Positions 8,412 to 16,774 are shown, numbered from the stretch's first letter. The stretch is DNA of 64,000 bases from LC029 sp036676475 (GCA_036676475.1 JAKFCU010000117.1:30109-94108); one strand, 5' to 3'. Notes: generated by a model from the letters alone, not told the origin. Numbers and translations: made by a program.

Positions 8412-9380
8412 ATGCTAAAAAAAATCCTGGGGTTTATCCCCGTCATGTTGTTTCTCTTTTGTTCGATCGCATGGGGGGCCGATGAGCCACTGCGGATGTC
8501 GAAATTAGAAGTTCAAGTGATGCCTGAGTTTGTAAGACCGGCAGATTGGCCAGAAGATCAGCCGTGCTTGCTCACGGGTGTATATGGAACTTTAGTTAAT
8601 AAAGGATCAAAACCGTATTCCGGCAGTGTTGAGCTAAAGGTGCCGAAGGTGAAAGGAACATCCGTCCATCTTGTCGGCGAATTCAAGAATGGGCAAGGAC
8701 CTGTAGCTCAAGTGAAATACGAATGGCTGGCTGATCAAGGCAGCATCATTTGGAAGCCGATACAGCCAATCGAATCGGGCAAGCCGTATTTCTTTGTTGT
8801 AGAGTACTACAGCAATCCCTTTACGATGAAAGAAAAAGAGCACAAATTTGATTTTCAGTTTCAAGCTAACTATGACATTGATGATCTCCAATTTTACTTT
8901 TACAAGCCGATCCAATCGGAAGGTTTTCAATTATCAGAGCCGCATCAACAGGAATTTGTCAACGAATTCGGACAAGAAATATATCAAATTCAAGTCGGAT
9001 CATTCAAAAGCAGAAACGAGCGTCGTCTAACCGTCCAGTATAGGAAGGATGATCTCGAAACCGTGCTGGAGAAGCATAGTAAAATGGCACAGCAAAACCA
9101 ATCCGCACCTGCCGCAACGGAAAGCGTCGATGAAAATGAGACAAGCGGCAAACAAGCGGATGCCTCAAAGGATAGCTGGATTATCGGCGGGTCGATTGTC
9201 ATTTTCGGCCTTCTCGTGTTTGCTGGACTTCGCAGCTACTGGGTCCCCCTTCGTCATGGAGCAGAAGCAGCGAACCCGGGTGGTCAGAAGCAGGAACAGA
9301 TTCGTGCCCTGAGACGAAGACTGATGGCCGAAGAGTTGTCGGAAGACGAGTACTTAATAGAAAGAAAAAAAATTGTGTAA
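8412..9380 (+). CDS. Unrecognised exported protein of the ccm operon, C-terminal anchor
   Basis: 322 residues. A signal peptide (about 1-22, ending AWGA) precedes a beta-rich extracytoplasmic domain of about 200 residues and a Gln/Ser/Glu-rich linker. One transmembrane helix (about 256-275) is followed by a short cytoplasmic tail with a charged helix (QIRALRRRLMAEELSEDEY) like a SHOCT-type oligomerisation motif. I cannot assign a known family. It is 18 bases after the thioredoxin gene and 18 before ccmE, so it is very likely co-transcribed and could handle apocytochrome or haem outside the membrane. Confidence 0.75.
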   Translation: MLKKILGFIPVMLFLFCSIAWGADEPLRMSKLEVQVMPEFVRPADWPEDQPCLLTGVYGTLVNKGSKPYSGSVELKVPKVKGTSVHLVGEFKNGQGPVAQVKYEWLADQGSIIWKPIQPIESGKPYFFVVEYYSNPFTMKEKEHKFDFQFQANYDIDDLQFYFYKPIQSEGFQLSEPHQQEFVNEFGQEIYQIQVGSFKSRNERRLTVQYRKDDLETVLEKHSKMAQQNQSAPAATESVDENETSGKQADASKDSWIIGGSIVIFGLLVFAGLRSYWVPLRHGAEAANPGGQKQEQIRALRRRLMAEELSEDEYLIERKKIV

Positions 9381-9398
9381 ACCAGCGGGGGAAGAAAC

Positions 9399-9839
9399 AT
9401 GAAAAAAAACAAAAAAATGATGATGGGTATTATTCCGATCGTGGCAACTATTTTAATGCTTGTTTTTTCAAGTACAACCAATTCCTCATCCCAAGAGGTG
9501 ACGCTAGATAAGGTCCTGGAACAACCGGATCAATATAAAGAAAAATTGCTTATGCTGCAAGGCGATCTCATCGAGGAGTCGGTCCAATGGGATGCTGATA
9601 AGACGTTGCTTCGATTTAACATCAAGCAAGGAGATCGGATGGTCAAGGTGCAGTATCAGGGTGTCAAGCCAGATACATTTACCGATGGCACTATCGTGAT
9701 GGTTGATGGGATTTACCATGCTGAGGATCAAGTCGTTTATGCCGAGCGGCTGCGCACAAGATGTCCATCGAAGTATGAGTCCATGGACAAGAAAGCCAAC
9801 AAGGAAGCCTATGAAAGGCAGCATAAACAGAAAGAGTAG
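9399..9839 (+). CDS. ccmE: CcmE, cytochrome c haem chaperone (CxxxY type)
   Basis: 146 residues. An N-terminal anchor (about 8-25) precedes an OB-fold (DKVLEQPDQYKEKLLMLQG, then VKVQYQGVKPDTFTDGTIVMVDG) typical of CcmE. The covalent haem ligand, His in the E. coli protein, is replaced by Cys122 in CPSKY (CxxxY). This variant is known from archaea and some sulfate reducers. A charged Lys-rich tail follows. The protein would take haem from CcmC and pass it to CcmF. The following ccmF starts 10 bases downstream. Confidence 0.86.
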   Translation: MKKNKKMMMGIIPIVATILMLVFSSTTNSSSQEVTLDKVLEQPDQYKEKLLMLQGDLIEESVQWDADKTLLRFNIKQGDRMVKVQYQGVKPDTFTDGTIVMVDGIYHAEDQVVYAERLRTRCPSKYESMDKKANKEAYERQHKQKE

Positions 9840-9848
9840 GTAAAAAGG

Positions 9849-11825
9849 ATGGAGTTGCTTGGAAAATCGTTATTTTATGTAAGCTGGGGTATTGCTCTTT
9901 ATTCCTTTGCCATGATTTTGTTGGGCATTCGTAATAAAAAACCCGGTTTTATCCAGAGTGCTTTTCGCGGAATCACGTTCGTCTATGGCTTTATTGTTAT
10001 TATTTCTGCCATGATGATATATTTACTGGTCACGAGTGATTTCCGCTTTGAATATGTCGTCAATTATACGAGTACAGACTTGCCTTTGGCCTACAAGTTA
10101 TCGGCTTTTTGGGCAGGCAATGCCGGTTCGCTTACCTTATGGCTGCTCATCCTGTCCACATATGCGATCCTGATCTTGTATTCGAAGCGGTTACGCGGGA
10201 ATTCCATGATTCCCATCGTGATGGCGATTCTTGTGGTCAATATGATTTTCTTTCTTAGTATATTAAGCTTCGCGGATTCACCGTTCCAACGGATTGACGT
10301 CGTGCCGACAGAAGGCCGGGGGCTGAATCCGCAGCTGCAAAACCCAGCGATGCTTATCCATCCGGTCATGCTCTATCACGGATATGTTGGCATGGTGGTA
10401 CCCTTTGCCTTCGGAATTGGGGCACTGATTCTCAAGCAAGCCGATTCGTTTTGGATCAAAGTTACGAGAAGATGGACGATGATTGCTTGGTTATTTTTGA
10501 CCGCCGGGAATATTTTAGGGGGCGCCTGGGCGTATGTTGAGCTAGGCTGGGGGGGATATTGGGCTTGGGATCCTGTGGAAAATGCTTCCTTTATGCCTTG
10601 GCTCACTTCTACGGCCTTCCTTCATTCTGTCATGATTCAAGAGCGAAAAAACATGCTTAAGGTATGGAACATCTCGCTGATCATTTTGACCTATGCGCTC
10701 ACATTATTCGGAACCTTCCTTGTCCGAAGCGGTGTACTTACTAGTGTTCATGCCTTTGGGGATTCCAATTTGGGCATGTATTTCCTTGCCTTTATGGGGG
10801 GGATGGTCGTCTTTTCGCTGTATATTTTGTTTAGGAGATACTCATTTTTATCTGAAGGGGCAGGAGAGTTTCGGTCTTTCCTCTCAAAGGAAAGCAGCTT
10901 CTTGTTCAACAACTTGCTATTAGTTGGAGCCGCTTTTGCCGTGTTCTGGGGAACGGTTTTTCCGCTCGTCTCGGAAGCCGCTACAGGAACGCGCGTAACG
11001 GTCGGCGAACCCTATTTTAATCATGTGGTGGCACCGATCCTGCTGGGAGTCTTGTTCTTGATGGGAATTTGTCCGCTCATAGCTTGGCAAAAGTCGTCGA
11101 TCGCACACTTGCGGCAGAACTTTATGGTGCCTCTCATCTTAAGCACGGTATCAGCCATTATTTTCTATCTTTTAGACATGAGGGGAAACTGGGCTCTGCT
11201 TACGTCAGCGATCATTGTGCTCGTCATTGTGACCCACATGATCGAATTCTCGCACGGGGTCAGGGCACGGATGCAGATGACGAAGGAACCCATTTATCTA
11301 ACCGTTTATCGGTTGGTGGCAAGAAATCGCCGGAGATATGGCGGTTACCTGGTGCATATCGGAATTGCCATGATCGCGGTGGGAATCATAGGCTCTCAGC
11401 AGTTTCCACAAGAAAAACTGCAAACTCTGGCACCTGGCCAACAGGTGCAGGTCGGCCCGTATCAGCTGACCTATCAGGGCATCCAGCAAAAGCGAGTGAA
11501 CAAAAATGATGTGGTATATGCCAGGTTGAATGTAGAAAAATCAGGTAAGCAAATCGATCAAATCAAGCCGGAGAAGGTATTCTATCAAACCTTTGAGCAG
11601 CCTTCCACAGAAGTCGCGATCTTGAGCAATTTTGAAGATGATTTGTATGTGGCACTTAGCTCCTGGGAGCCGGATGGCAGGGCCACATTCAAGGTCAAAT
11701 TCATTCCGCTGGTTATTTGGATTTGGATTGGGTCTGTCGTTACGATGGCAGGCGGCCTATTGGCAATCTGGGGTGGTCGATTTGGTCAAAAGGTTCCGAA
11801 ATATAAGGAAGGGGTGGGGGCGTGA
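9849..11825 (+). CDS. ccmF: CcmF, cytochrome c haem lyase subunit
   Basis: 658 residues with about 14-15 hydrophobic segments. The haem-binding WWD-type signature WAWDPVENASFMPWL sits near residues 238-252, and a large extracytoplasmic loop precedes the last helix (about 630-650). Length and order fit the CcmF/NrfE/CycK family. In System I, CcmF receives haem from holo-CcmE and joins it to apocytochrome c. The stop overlaps the GTG start of ccmH. Confidence 0.95.
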   Translation: MELLGKSLFYVSWGIALYSFAMILLGIRNKKPGFIQSAFRGITFVYGFIVIISAMMIYLLVTSDFRFEYVVNYTSTDLPLAYKLSAFWAGNAGSLTLWLLILSTYAILILYSKRLRGNSMIPIVMAILVVNMIFFLSILSFADSPFQRIDVVPTEGRGLNPQLQNPAMLIHPVMLYHGYVGMVVPFAFGIGALILKQADSFWIKVTRRWTMIAWLFLTAGNILGGAWAYVELGWGGYWAWDPVENASFMPWLTSTAFLHSVMIQERKNMLKVWNISLIILTYALTLFGTFLVRSGVLTSVHAFGDSNLGMYFLAFMGGMVVFSLYILFRRYSFLSEGAGEFRSFLSKESSFLFNNLLLVGAAFAVFWGTVFPLVSEAATGTRVTVGEPYFNHVVAPILLGVLFLMGICPLIAWQKSSIAHLRQNFMVPLILSTVSAIIFYLLDMRGNWALLTSAIIVLVIVTHMIEFSHGVRARMQMTKEPIYLTVYRLVARNRRRYGGYLVHIGIAMIAVGIIGSQQFPQEKLQTLAPGQQVQVGPYQLTYQGIQQKRVNKNDVVYARLNVEKSGKQIDQIKPEKVFYQTFEQPSTEVAILSNFEDDLYVALSSWEPDGRATFKVKFIPLVIWIWIGSVVTMAGGLLAIWGGRFGQKVPKYKEGVGA

Positions 11826-12328
11826 GATCACGTGTCTTCCTATTGTATCTGAATCTCAGTCTTATTCTCGGCATATTCTTGCCTACAACAGCCGCTAGAG
11901 CAGCCGAAGTCAGTCCGGAGCAATTGAAAGAAGTAGGCAGCATGTTTGTGTGCAACTGCAATTGTGGCACGCAAATTGATCCGCTGGATGAGAGCCAGTG
12001 TCCCACGGCAAAGGTGTTCCGCAAAGAAATTGAACAAATGCTTAGGGAAGGCAAGAGCAAAGAAGAGATTCGCGACTACTATGTGGCTCAGTTTGGCGAG
12101 AGCATATTAAGAGCCCCGCTTAAAAGCGGCTTTAGCTTGACCGTGTGGATCATCCCGTTTGCCTGCTTGACGGCAGGAGGCGGGGGGATCTGGATCCTTA
12201 TTCGGCGCAAGATCAGTGGGAATCGAGGCAGGGAGATGAAAGACCATGATGCTATGCTGGCAGCATCTTCTCTTGAGAGCGAACTCTACCAAGAGATGAT
12301 CGAGCGCGAACGAAAAAAGTATTTATAA
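11822..12328 (+). CDS. ccmH: CcmH/CycL-like thiol protein with Cys-rich motif
   Basis: 168 residues from GTG 11822, overlapping the ccmF stop by four bases. A signal peptide (about 1-28) precedes a compact helical domain. Instead of the usual LRCxxCQ it carries FVCNCNCGTQ (Cys44, Cys46, Cys48) plus Cys60. One C-terminal helix (about 101-125) and a short cytoplasmic tail follow. CcmH proteins keep apocytochrome thiols reduced and assist CcmF. The three-cysteine variant may instead bind metal or haem; the family call rests on position and the KEIEQMLREGKSKEEIRDYYVAQFG segment. Confidence 0.86.
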   Translation: MRSRVFLLYLNLSLILGIFLPTTAARAAEVSPEQLKEVGSMFVCNCNCGTQIDPLDESQCPTAKVFRKEIEQMLREGKSKEEIRDYYVAQFGESILRAPLKSGFSLTVWIIPFACLTAGGGGIWILIRRKISGNRGREMKDHDAMLAASSLESELYQEMIERERKKYL

Positions 12329-12347
12329 AAAAGGAGGTTTTTTCTTC

Positions 12348-12710
12348 ATGGCTTCCTTTATGCTCATTCTAGGGATTACAGCCATATCTATGTTTTTTAT
12401 TACCCAACCGTTATTTGTCAAGAAATACCCTTTGCCGAAAGAATCGAAAGCTTCCGGTGACACCTATCATCGGCAGGAAACGATGATGGCGCTCAACGAA
12501 CTGGAATATGATTACCGAATGAACAAGCTGACCAAAGAGGATTACGAGGCCATGGCTTTTCCCTTAAGAAAGCTTGCGGCAGCATGGATGGCAGGGGATC
12601 AGCAGGCTAAAGAGCATCTACGAAAGACCAATGATCAGCTGCGCAAAGAGGTAGAGGACGAAATCGAGCAAGCCCTTCAGAAAAAAGTTAAAGGAATGGA
12701 TCGCGTATGA
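12348..12710 (+). CDS. CcmI-like N-terminal membrane protein
   Basis: 120 residues. One membrane helix at the N-terminus (about 2-20) precedes a cytoplasmic helical region with ALNELEYDYRMNKLTKEDYEAM, which resembles the short conserved segment after the first helix of CcmI/CycH proteins (LxELExDyxxGKLxxxDY). The TPR part of full CcmI is missing. It has a strong AAGGAGG site and overlaps the next gene by ATGA. It is probably an assembly factor of the haem ligation complex. Confidence 0.7.
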   Translation: MASFMLILGITAISMFFITQPLFVKKYPLPKESKASGDTYHRQETMMALNELEYDYRMNKLTKEDYEAMAFPLRKLAAAWMAGDQQAKEHLRKTNDQLRKEVEDEIEQALQKKVKGMDRV

Positions 12711-13168
12711 GAAAAATGAGGACAAGTATTTTGCTGTTCTTTATAATCCTGCTGCTGGCTATGCCTGCGTTCTATTCGCCTGCCGTTAACATTCAGGTGA
12801 AGAACGAACTTTCTGTGCCGCCCTTTCACAGTGAGACACTCGTCCAGCTGTGGAGCCAAAGTATCTTTCGTACGATGAATCCGCACCTGCTGACGGCAAT
12901 TTTTGTTATCATCCTGTCCGGCGGAGGTTGGCTTGCGCATAAGGCTTTCGGGAAGCGAAAAAACGACATGGAATGGCTCTTGGATGAGGAGGAGCAAAGA
13001 TTCCTCGATTTGTACCGCCAAAGTCAAATTTTGCTCTCTAGTCTAATGGAACTTCAAGTCAAAGCGGATCAAGGTCTGATCGACTCTGTAGAATTTGCAC
13101 AAATCAAGGCGAGCTGTATAGAAAAGCTCGTAAATATGAATCTGGAGCTCAAGCAGCTCGTTACCTAG
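12707..13168 (+). CDS. Unrecognised two-helix membrane protein of the ccm operon
   Basis: 153 residues. One helix lies at about 5-25 and a second at about 62-80; after it comes a helical acidic cytoplasmic region (ending at Thr153) with coiled-coil character. A short extracytoplasmic loop (about 27-60) lies between them. I do not recognise a family. The ATGA overlap with the CcmI-like gene and its place just before ccmA tie it to cytochrome c maturation. It could be a second half of a split CcmI or CcmH. Confidence 0.68.
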   Translation: MRKMRTSILLFFIILLLAMPAFYSPAVNIQVKNELSVPPFHSETLVQLWSQSIFRTMNPHLLTAIFVIILSGGGWLAHKAFGKRKNDMEWLLDEEEQRFLDLYRQSQILLSSLMELQVKADQGLIDSVEFAQIKASCIEKLVNMNLELKQLVT

Positions 13169-13182
13169 GGGGATGGTTAAGC

Positions 13183-13872
13183 GTGGTACGTCTGGAACAG
13201 GTCACGAAGCGTTTGGAGCATCGGACGATTCTCAAAAATGTGAATCTGCATATTAAACAAGGGGAATGTGCAGCGATTCTGGGCCAGAATGGAGCGGGAA
13301 AGAGTACGCTTCTGAAGTTGATTGCTACATTGATGGCCCCGACAGAGGGAACGATCTATGTGCAGGGTCAGCCGCTTGCGGAAGCGGAGGCCGGTATCCG
13401 CAAGCAAATCGGTTATGTATTCCATCAGAGTTCCTTTTACCCGCACCTGACGGCAACGGAAAATTTAAAGCTGGTATGCCAGTGGTATGGGATTGCGGAT
13501 GCTCCTAGAAAAATTTCAGATGCCCTGGAAAAGGTCCGGCTTCGCCTCGCCAAAGAGGAGAAGGTACAGCATTTCTCCCGGGGGATGGTGCAGCGGCTCG
13601 CGATCGCGAGAGTGCTTTTGATTGAGGCGACTTTGCTATTGCTGGATGAACCGCATACTGGACTCGATCAGGACAGTATGCGATGGCTCAATGCCTTGAT
13701 TCAAGAGCGAGTGGCTAACGGGGTGACGGTCCTCATGGTCAGTCACGATCTCGCGCAGGTGAAGGAGTTGGCGGATCGCGTTCTCTGGTTGGAGCAAGGA
13801 CGGATGATAAAAGACCTAAGGCGTGGGGATGTAGGAGATCCAGAATTTCAAAGACAGGTATCGAATGGGTGA
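13183..13872 (+). CDS. ccmA: CcmA, haem exporter/CcmE-release ATPase
   Basis: 229 residues from GTG 13183. Walker A GQNGAGKST is at 34-42, followed by a signature-like FSRGMVQRL and Walker B LLLLDEPHTGLD. CcmA with CcmB and CcmC forms the ABC complex that releases holo-CcmE. The stop overlaps the GTG of ccmB (GTGA). Ordering A-B-C-D matches the standard ccm set. Confidence 0.92.
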   Translation: MVRLEQVTKRLEHRTILKNVNLHIKQGECAAILGQNGAGKSTLLKLIATLMAPTEGTIYVQGQPLAEAEAGIRKQIGYVFHQSSFYPHLTATENLKLVCQWYGIADAPRKISDALEKVRLRLAKEEKVQHFSRGMVQRLAIARVLLIEATLLLLDEPHTGLDQDSMRWLNALIQERVANGVTVLMVSHDLAQVKELADRVLWLEQGRMIKDLRRGDVGDPEFQRQVSNG

Positions 13873-14552
13873 ATCGTATGAAAAGCAGTGCAGTATGGTC
13901 GATTATTTATAAAGAATGGATGGTGGAGTCGCGATCAAAGCAAGTGATTGGTTCGATGATCGTGTTCTCCTTGCTTGTCATCGTAGTATTCAGCTTTGCG
14001 TTCGACCCAACAAATCATCTGATGCGCAACGTGTTTCCTGGTATCATCTGGGTCATGATTGTGTTTTCCGCCATTCTCGGGTTGAATCGGGCCTTCGTTT
14101 CCGAGCAAATGAATGATTGCCTCACTGGGATGCTTATGGCTCCCTTTGATCGGTCTGCTATTTATATTGGGAAATTGATATTTAATTTTAGCCTCTTGAT
14201 GATGACCAACTTGATTGCCATTCCCTTGCTGTTCCTTTTGTTTGACTTCCGCTGGCAAGGCTCGATTGCTTCACTTCTGCTCGTCATTATCCTGGGTTCC
14301 CTCGGTCTGATGATTGTAGGAACTTTTCTGGCTGCTGTTGCGTCGTGCGGAAAAGGAAGCGAGCTGCTTCTCCCTATTTTATTGCTTCCCTTGCTCACCC
14401 CTCTGCTTATCGCTTCGGTCAAGGCAACAGGGCTGATTCTTGAAGGAAGCGAGTGGGAGACGTATGCCCTTTGGGTAAAGCTCATGGGCGGGTATGATGT
14501 CGTATTTGGCGTCACCAGCTGGTTGTTATTTGACTACATCTTGGAGGGGTAA
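13869..14552 (+). CDS. ccmB: CcmB, haem exporter permease
   Basis: 227 residues with six hydrophobic segments. The start is GTG 13869, overlapping the ccmA stop, or ATG 13878. The segment VFSAILGLNRAFVSEQMNDCLTGMLMAP corresponds to the conserved CcmB loop (LNRLFxxDxxDGxLE in others), and the helices after it include LLLPILLLPLLTPLLI, typical of the family. It is the permease partner of CcmA. Confidence 0.9.
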   Translation: MNRMKSSAVWSIIYKEWMVESRSKQVIGSMIVFSLLVIVVFSFAFDPTNHLMRNVFPGIIWVMIVFSAILGLNRAFVSEQMNDCLTGMLMAPFDRSAIYIGKLIFNFSLLMMTNLIAIPLLFLLFDFRWQGSIASLLLVIILGSLGLMIVGTFLAAVASCGKGSELLLPILLLPLLTPLLIASVKATGLILEGSEWETYALWVKLMGGYDVVFGVTSWLLFDYILEG

Positions 14553-14556
14553 TGGT

Positions 14557-15255
14557 ATGAAAGTAAAAAATGACCAGGTTTTAGGATATTTCTCCGTGGT
14601 TGCGATGATCCTTGCCCTCTATCTAGGGTTTATCTACGCTCCTGTAGAGAGCAAAATGGGGATTGTACAAAAAATCTTTTATGTGCATGTGAGTTCTGCT
14701 TGGACAGCATTCCTTGCCTTCTTTGTCGTTTTCATTTTCAGCATCTGCTTTTTAGCAAGCAAGAATCGTAAATATGATGTCATTGCTCAGGTATCGGCAG
14801 AGCTTGGCTTTATGTTTACCACGATGGTACTGATCACGGGACCGATTTGGGGACGTTCTTCCTGGAATACATGGTGGTCTTGGGAACCGAGGCTGACTAC
14901 GACACTGATTTTATGGTTTATTTTTCTTGGCTATTTTATGATTCGCAAGATGGATGGCCTGTGGGAGAAGAAAGCAAGACTGGCGGCCGTATTTGGGATA
15001 TTGGGCTTTATTGATGTGCCGATTGTCTTCATGTCTATTCGCTGGTGGGAAACCAAACAGCATCCAATTGTCTTCGGAGAAGGACCAAGTCAAAAGGGTG
15101 GAGGGGTCGCGCCTGAAATGCTCGTCGCCTTATTGGCAATGTTACTGGCCTTTTCGATCCTTTACTTATTTTTACTGCGAAGAGGCATTGCCATTTCCCT
15201 TTTACAGCATGAAGTCAGCCGACTGAAAGAGTCTTTGCGCGAGCGTTTCTATTAG
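14557..15255 (+). CDS. ccmC: CcmC, haem handling protein
   Basis: 232 residues from ATG 14557, preceded by GGAGGGG. Six helices. The WWD signature (GRSSWNTWWSWEPRLTT, about residues 98-114) and the conserved FIDVPIVFMSIRWWETKQHP region, each with haem-ligand histidines nearby, are present. CcmC loads haem onto CcmE. Confidence 0.94.
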   Translation: MKVKNDQVLGYFSVVAMILALYLGFIYAPVESKMGIVQKIFYVHVSSAWTAFLAFFVVFIFSICFLASKNRKYDVIAQVSAELGFMFTTMVLITGPIWGRSSWNTWWSWEPRLTTTLILWFIFLGYFMIRKMDGLWEKKARLAAVFGILGFIDVPIVFMSIRWWETKQHPIVFGEGPSQKGGGVAPEMLVALLAMLLAFSILYLFLLRRGIAISLLQHEVSRLKESLRERFY

Positions 15256-15277
15256 ATTGTTGAAAGGAGGAATAGGG

Positions 15278-15445
15278 TTGACTTACTTATTTGCTGCCTA
15301 TAGCGTCGTTTTTCTGATCATCTTTATGTATATGACGGTTCAAGGTAAAAGATTGAATAAATTGGCTTATGATATGGATCATCTGAGTGAAATGAAGCAA
15401 GCTTTGGAGAACGATCGGATACAACAAAAAGTTAATTCAAATTAA
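15278..15445 (+). CDS. CcmD-like small membrane peptide
   Basis: 55 residues from TTG 15278, which has AAAGGAGG seven bases upstream. One helix (about 2-21) is followed by a charged coiled tail. Size, topology and position right after ccmC match CcmD, which holds holo-CcmE with the CcmABC complex. The sequence itself is too short for certainty. Confidence 0.7.
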   Translation: MTYLFAAYSVVFLIIFMYMTVQGKRLNKLAYDMDHLSEMKQALENDRIQQKVNSN

Positions 15446-15501
15446 TTGAAAATGAATATCGTTATCTGTATAATGTAATTGTGATAATGATTATCTTTAT
15501 C
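15446..15501 (+). promoter_or_regulatory. Flavodoxin promoter with two Fur boxes
   Basis: TTGAAA (15446-15451) and TATAAT (15469-15474) are 17 bp apart. One Fur-like site (15448-15466, 14 of 19 by eye) fills the spacer and a second, strong one (15483-15501, 17 of 19) lies on the start region. Iron starvation should induce the flavodoxin. Confidence 0.82.
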
Positions 15502-15527
15502 ATAAATAAATGATAGGGGAGAATTAA

Positions 15528-15983
15528 ATGTCAAAGATTATCATCGTATTCGCAAGTATGTCCGGTAACACAGAAGAAATAGCCAAGCTAGTCGGTAAAG
15601 GGGTAGAAGAGACAGGAGTAAGTCTAACCGTGCGTGAGCTGCCGAAAGCGAATGCAAAAGAATTAGAAGAATACGATGGCATTCTTCTAGGATCTTATAC
15701 ATATGGGGATGGGGAACTTGCTGATGAATTCTTGGACTTCTATGATGACATGGAGAGTTTGGATTTGACGGGGAAGATGGCAGCCGTATTCGGATCAGGT
15801 GATACGTCTTATGAACTTTACTGCGCTGCGGTAGATATTTTATCTACCAAATTGACAGAGCTTGGTGCCATCATTACACAAGAAGGTCTGAAAATCGAAC
15901 TAGCCCCAGAGGATGAAGAGCAATGCATTCAATTTGGCCGGGAATTTGCTGAGACCGTGAAAGAGGTACTGCAGAGTATATAA
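15528..15983 (+). CDS. Flavodoxin
   Basis: 151 residues. The FMN phosphate loop SMSGNTEE is at 9-16, the first FMN-binding loop is GSYTYGDGELADEFLDFYDD and the next is FGSGDTSYELYCAAVDI. Length and motifs fit a short-chain flavodoxin. It replaces ferredoxin as electron carrier when iron is scarce, which agrees with the two Fur boxes just upstream. Confidence 0.94.
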   Translation: MSKIIIVFASMSGNTEEIAKLVGKGVEETGVSLTVRELPKANAKELEEYDGILLGSYTYGDGELADEFLDFYDDMESLDLTGKMAAVFGSGDTSYELYCAAVDILSTKLTELGAIITQEGLKIELAPEDEEQCIQFGREFAETVKEVLQSI

Positions 15984-15994
15984 AAGACAGTAAA

Positions 15995-16039
15995 GCCAGC
16001 GTCATCGAGTTTACAGAGCTCTTTGGCTGCTGGTTTTTT
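15995..16039 (+). terminator. Terminator after flavodoxin
   Basis: GCCAGC (15995-16000) pairs with GCTGG (16029-16033) across a longer loop, followed by TTTTTTC. It ends the iron/ccm island. Confidence 0.65.
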
Positions 16040-16191
16040 CTTCTTTTGAATAGGTAAACAAGCGTAGCACTGTAAGGCTTTGCAGAAAAAGATTAGTTTG
16101 TTTGGAGTACCTCTCTATTCCTTTCCCCCTGCCATCCATATGTTAAAAGCCGACTGTGTCCAGTCCAGATTATGCCTTTATCGGCAGAGTA

Positions 16192-16200
16192 TGATATAAT
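16192..16200 (+). promoter_or_regulatory. Extended -10 promoter of accB
   Basis: TGATATAAT at 16192-16200 is an extended -10 element. No good -35 is seen. It lies about 50 bases before the accB start. Confidence 0.5.
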
Positions 16201-16252
16201 ATCTGATATTTGGTTATTCTTTTATAAAGTGCTTACCTAAGGAGTGTCGATC

Positions 16253-16774
16253 ATGCTAAAAATTTATGAAATAAGAGAAATTATTAAACTTCTGGATCAG
16301 TCCAGTATCCAAAAGTTTGAATACGAGAGTGAAGGAACTAAACTTAGTATAAAAAAAGGTCGACAAGAGGTTGTCACGCATGAACCTTTGGCAGCGACCG
16401 AAAAGGTTGCTGCACCATCTATACAGCCTGTTCAAGTGATACCGAAAACGGAAGTCGTTGAGCTACAAGCACCTGTACATCTAGTGGAAGTAAAGCCACA
16501 AACGCCAGCCGCAGAACCAAAACAGGAAGAAAGCTTACATAAGATTGTTTCTCCTATGGTGGGAACCTTCTACTCGAAACCGGAACCTAGTGCGCCGCCA
16601 TTTATAAAGGCGGGAGAAAAAGTGATGCCGAGCTCGATCGTGTGCATCGTTGAGGCGATGAAGCTATTTAATGAAATTGAAGCCGAAGTTTCAGGAGAAA
16701 TTGTGAAAGTTTTAGTAAACGAAGGCCAGTTAGTTGAATATGGTCAGCCTTTATTCTTAGTCAAGCCAGAATAG
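16253..16774 (+). CDS. accB: AccB, biotin carboxyl carrier protein of acetyl-CoA carboxylase
   Basis: 173 residues from ATG 16253, with AAGGAG upstream. The N-terminal helix MLKIYEIREIIKLLDQSS is the family start. A Pro/Ala/Glu-rich linker (about 40-95) leads to the biotinyl domain with VEAMKLF; biotin should be carried on Lys137. In related genomes accC follows directly; here the next gene is the Asp23-family protein, and biotin carboxylase is not in the window. Confidence 0.94.
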   Translation: MLKIYEIREIIKLLDQSSIQKFEYESEGTKLSIKKGRQEVVTHEPLAATEKVAAPSIQPVQVIPKTEVVELQAPVHLVEVKPQTPAAEPKQEESLHKIVSPMVGTFYSKPEPSAPPFIKAGEKVMPSSIVCIVEAMKLFNEIEAEVSGEIVKVLVNEGQLVEYGQPLFLVKPE

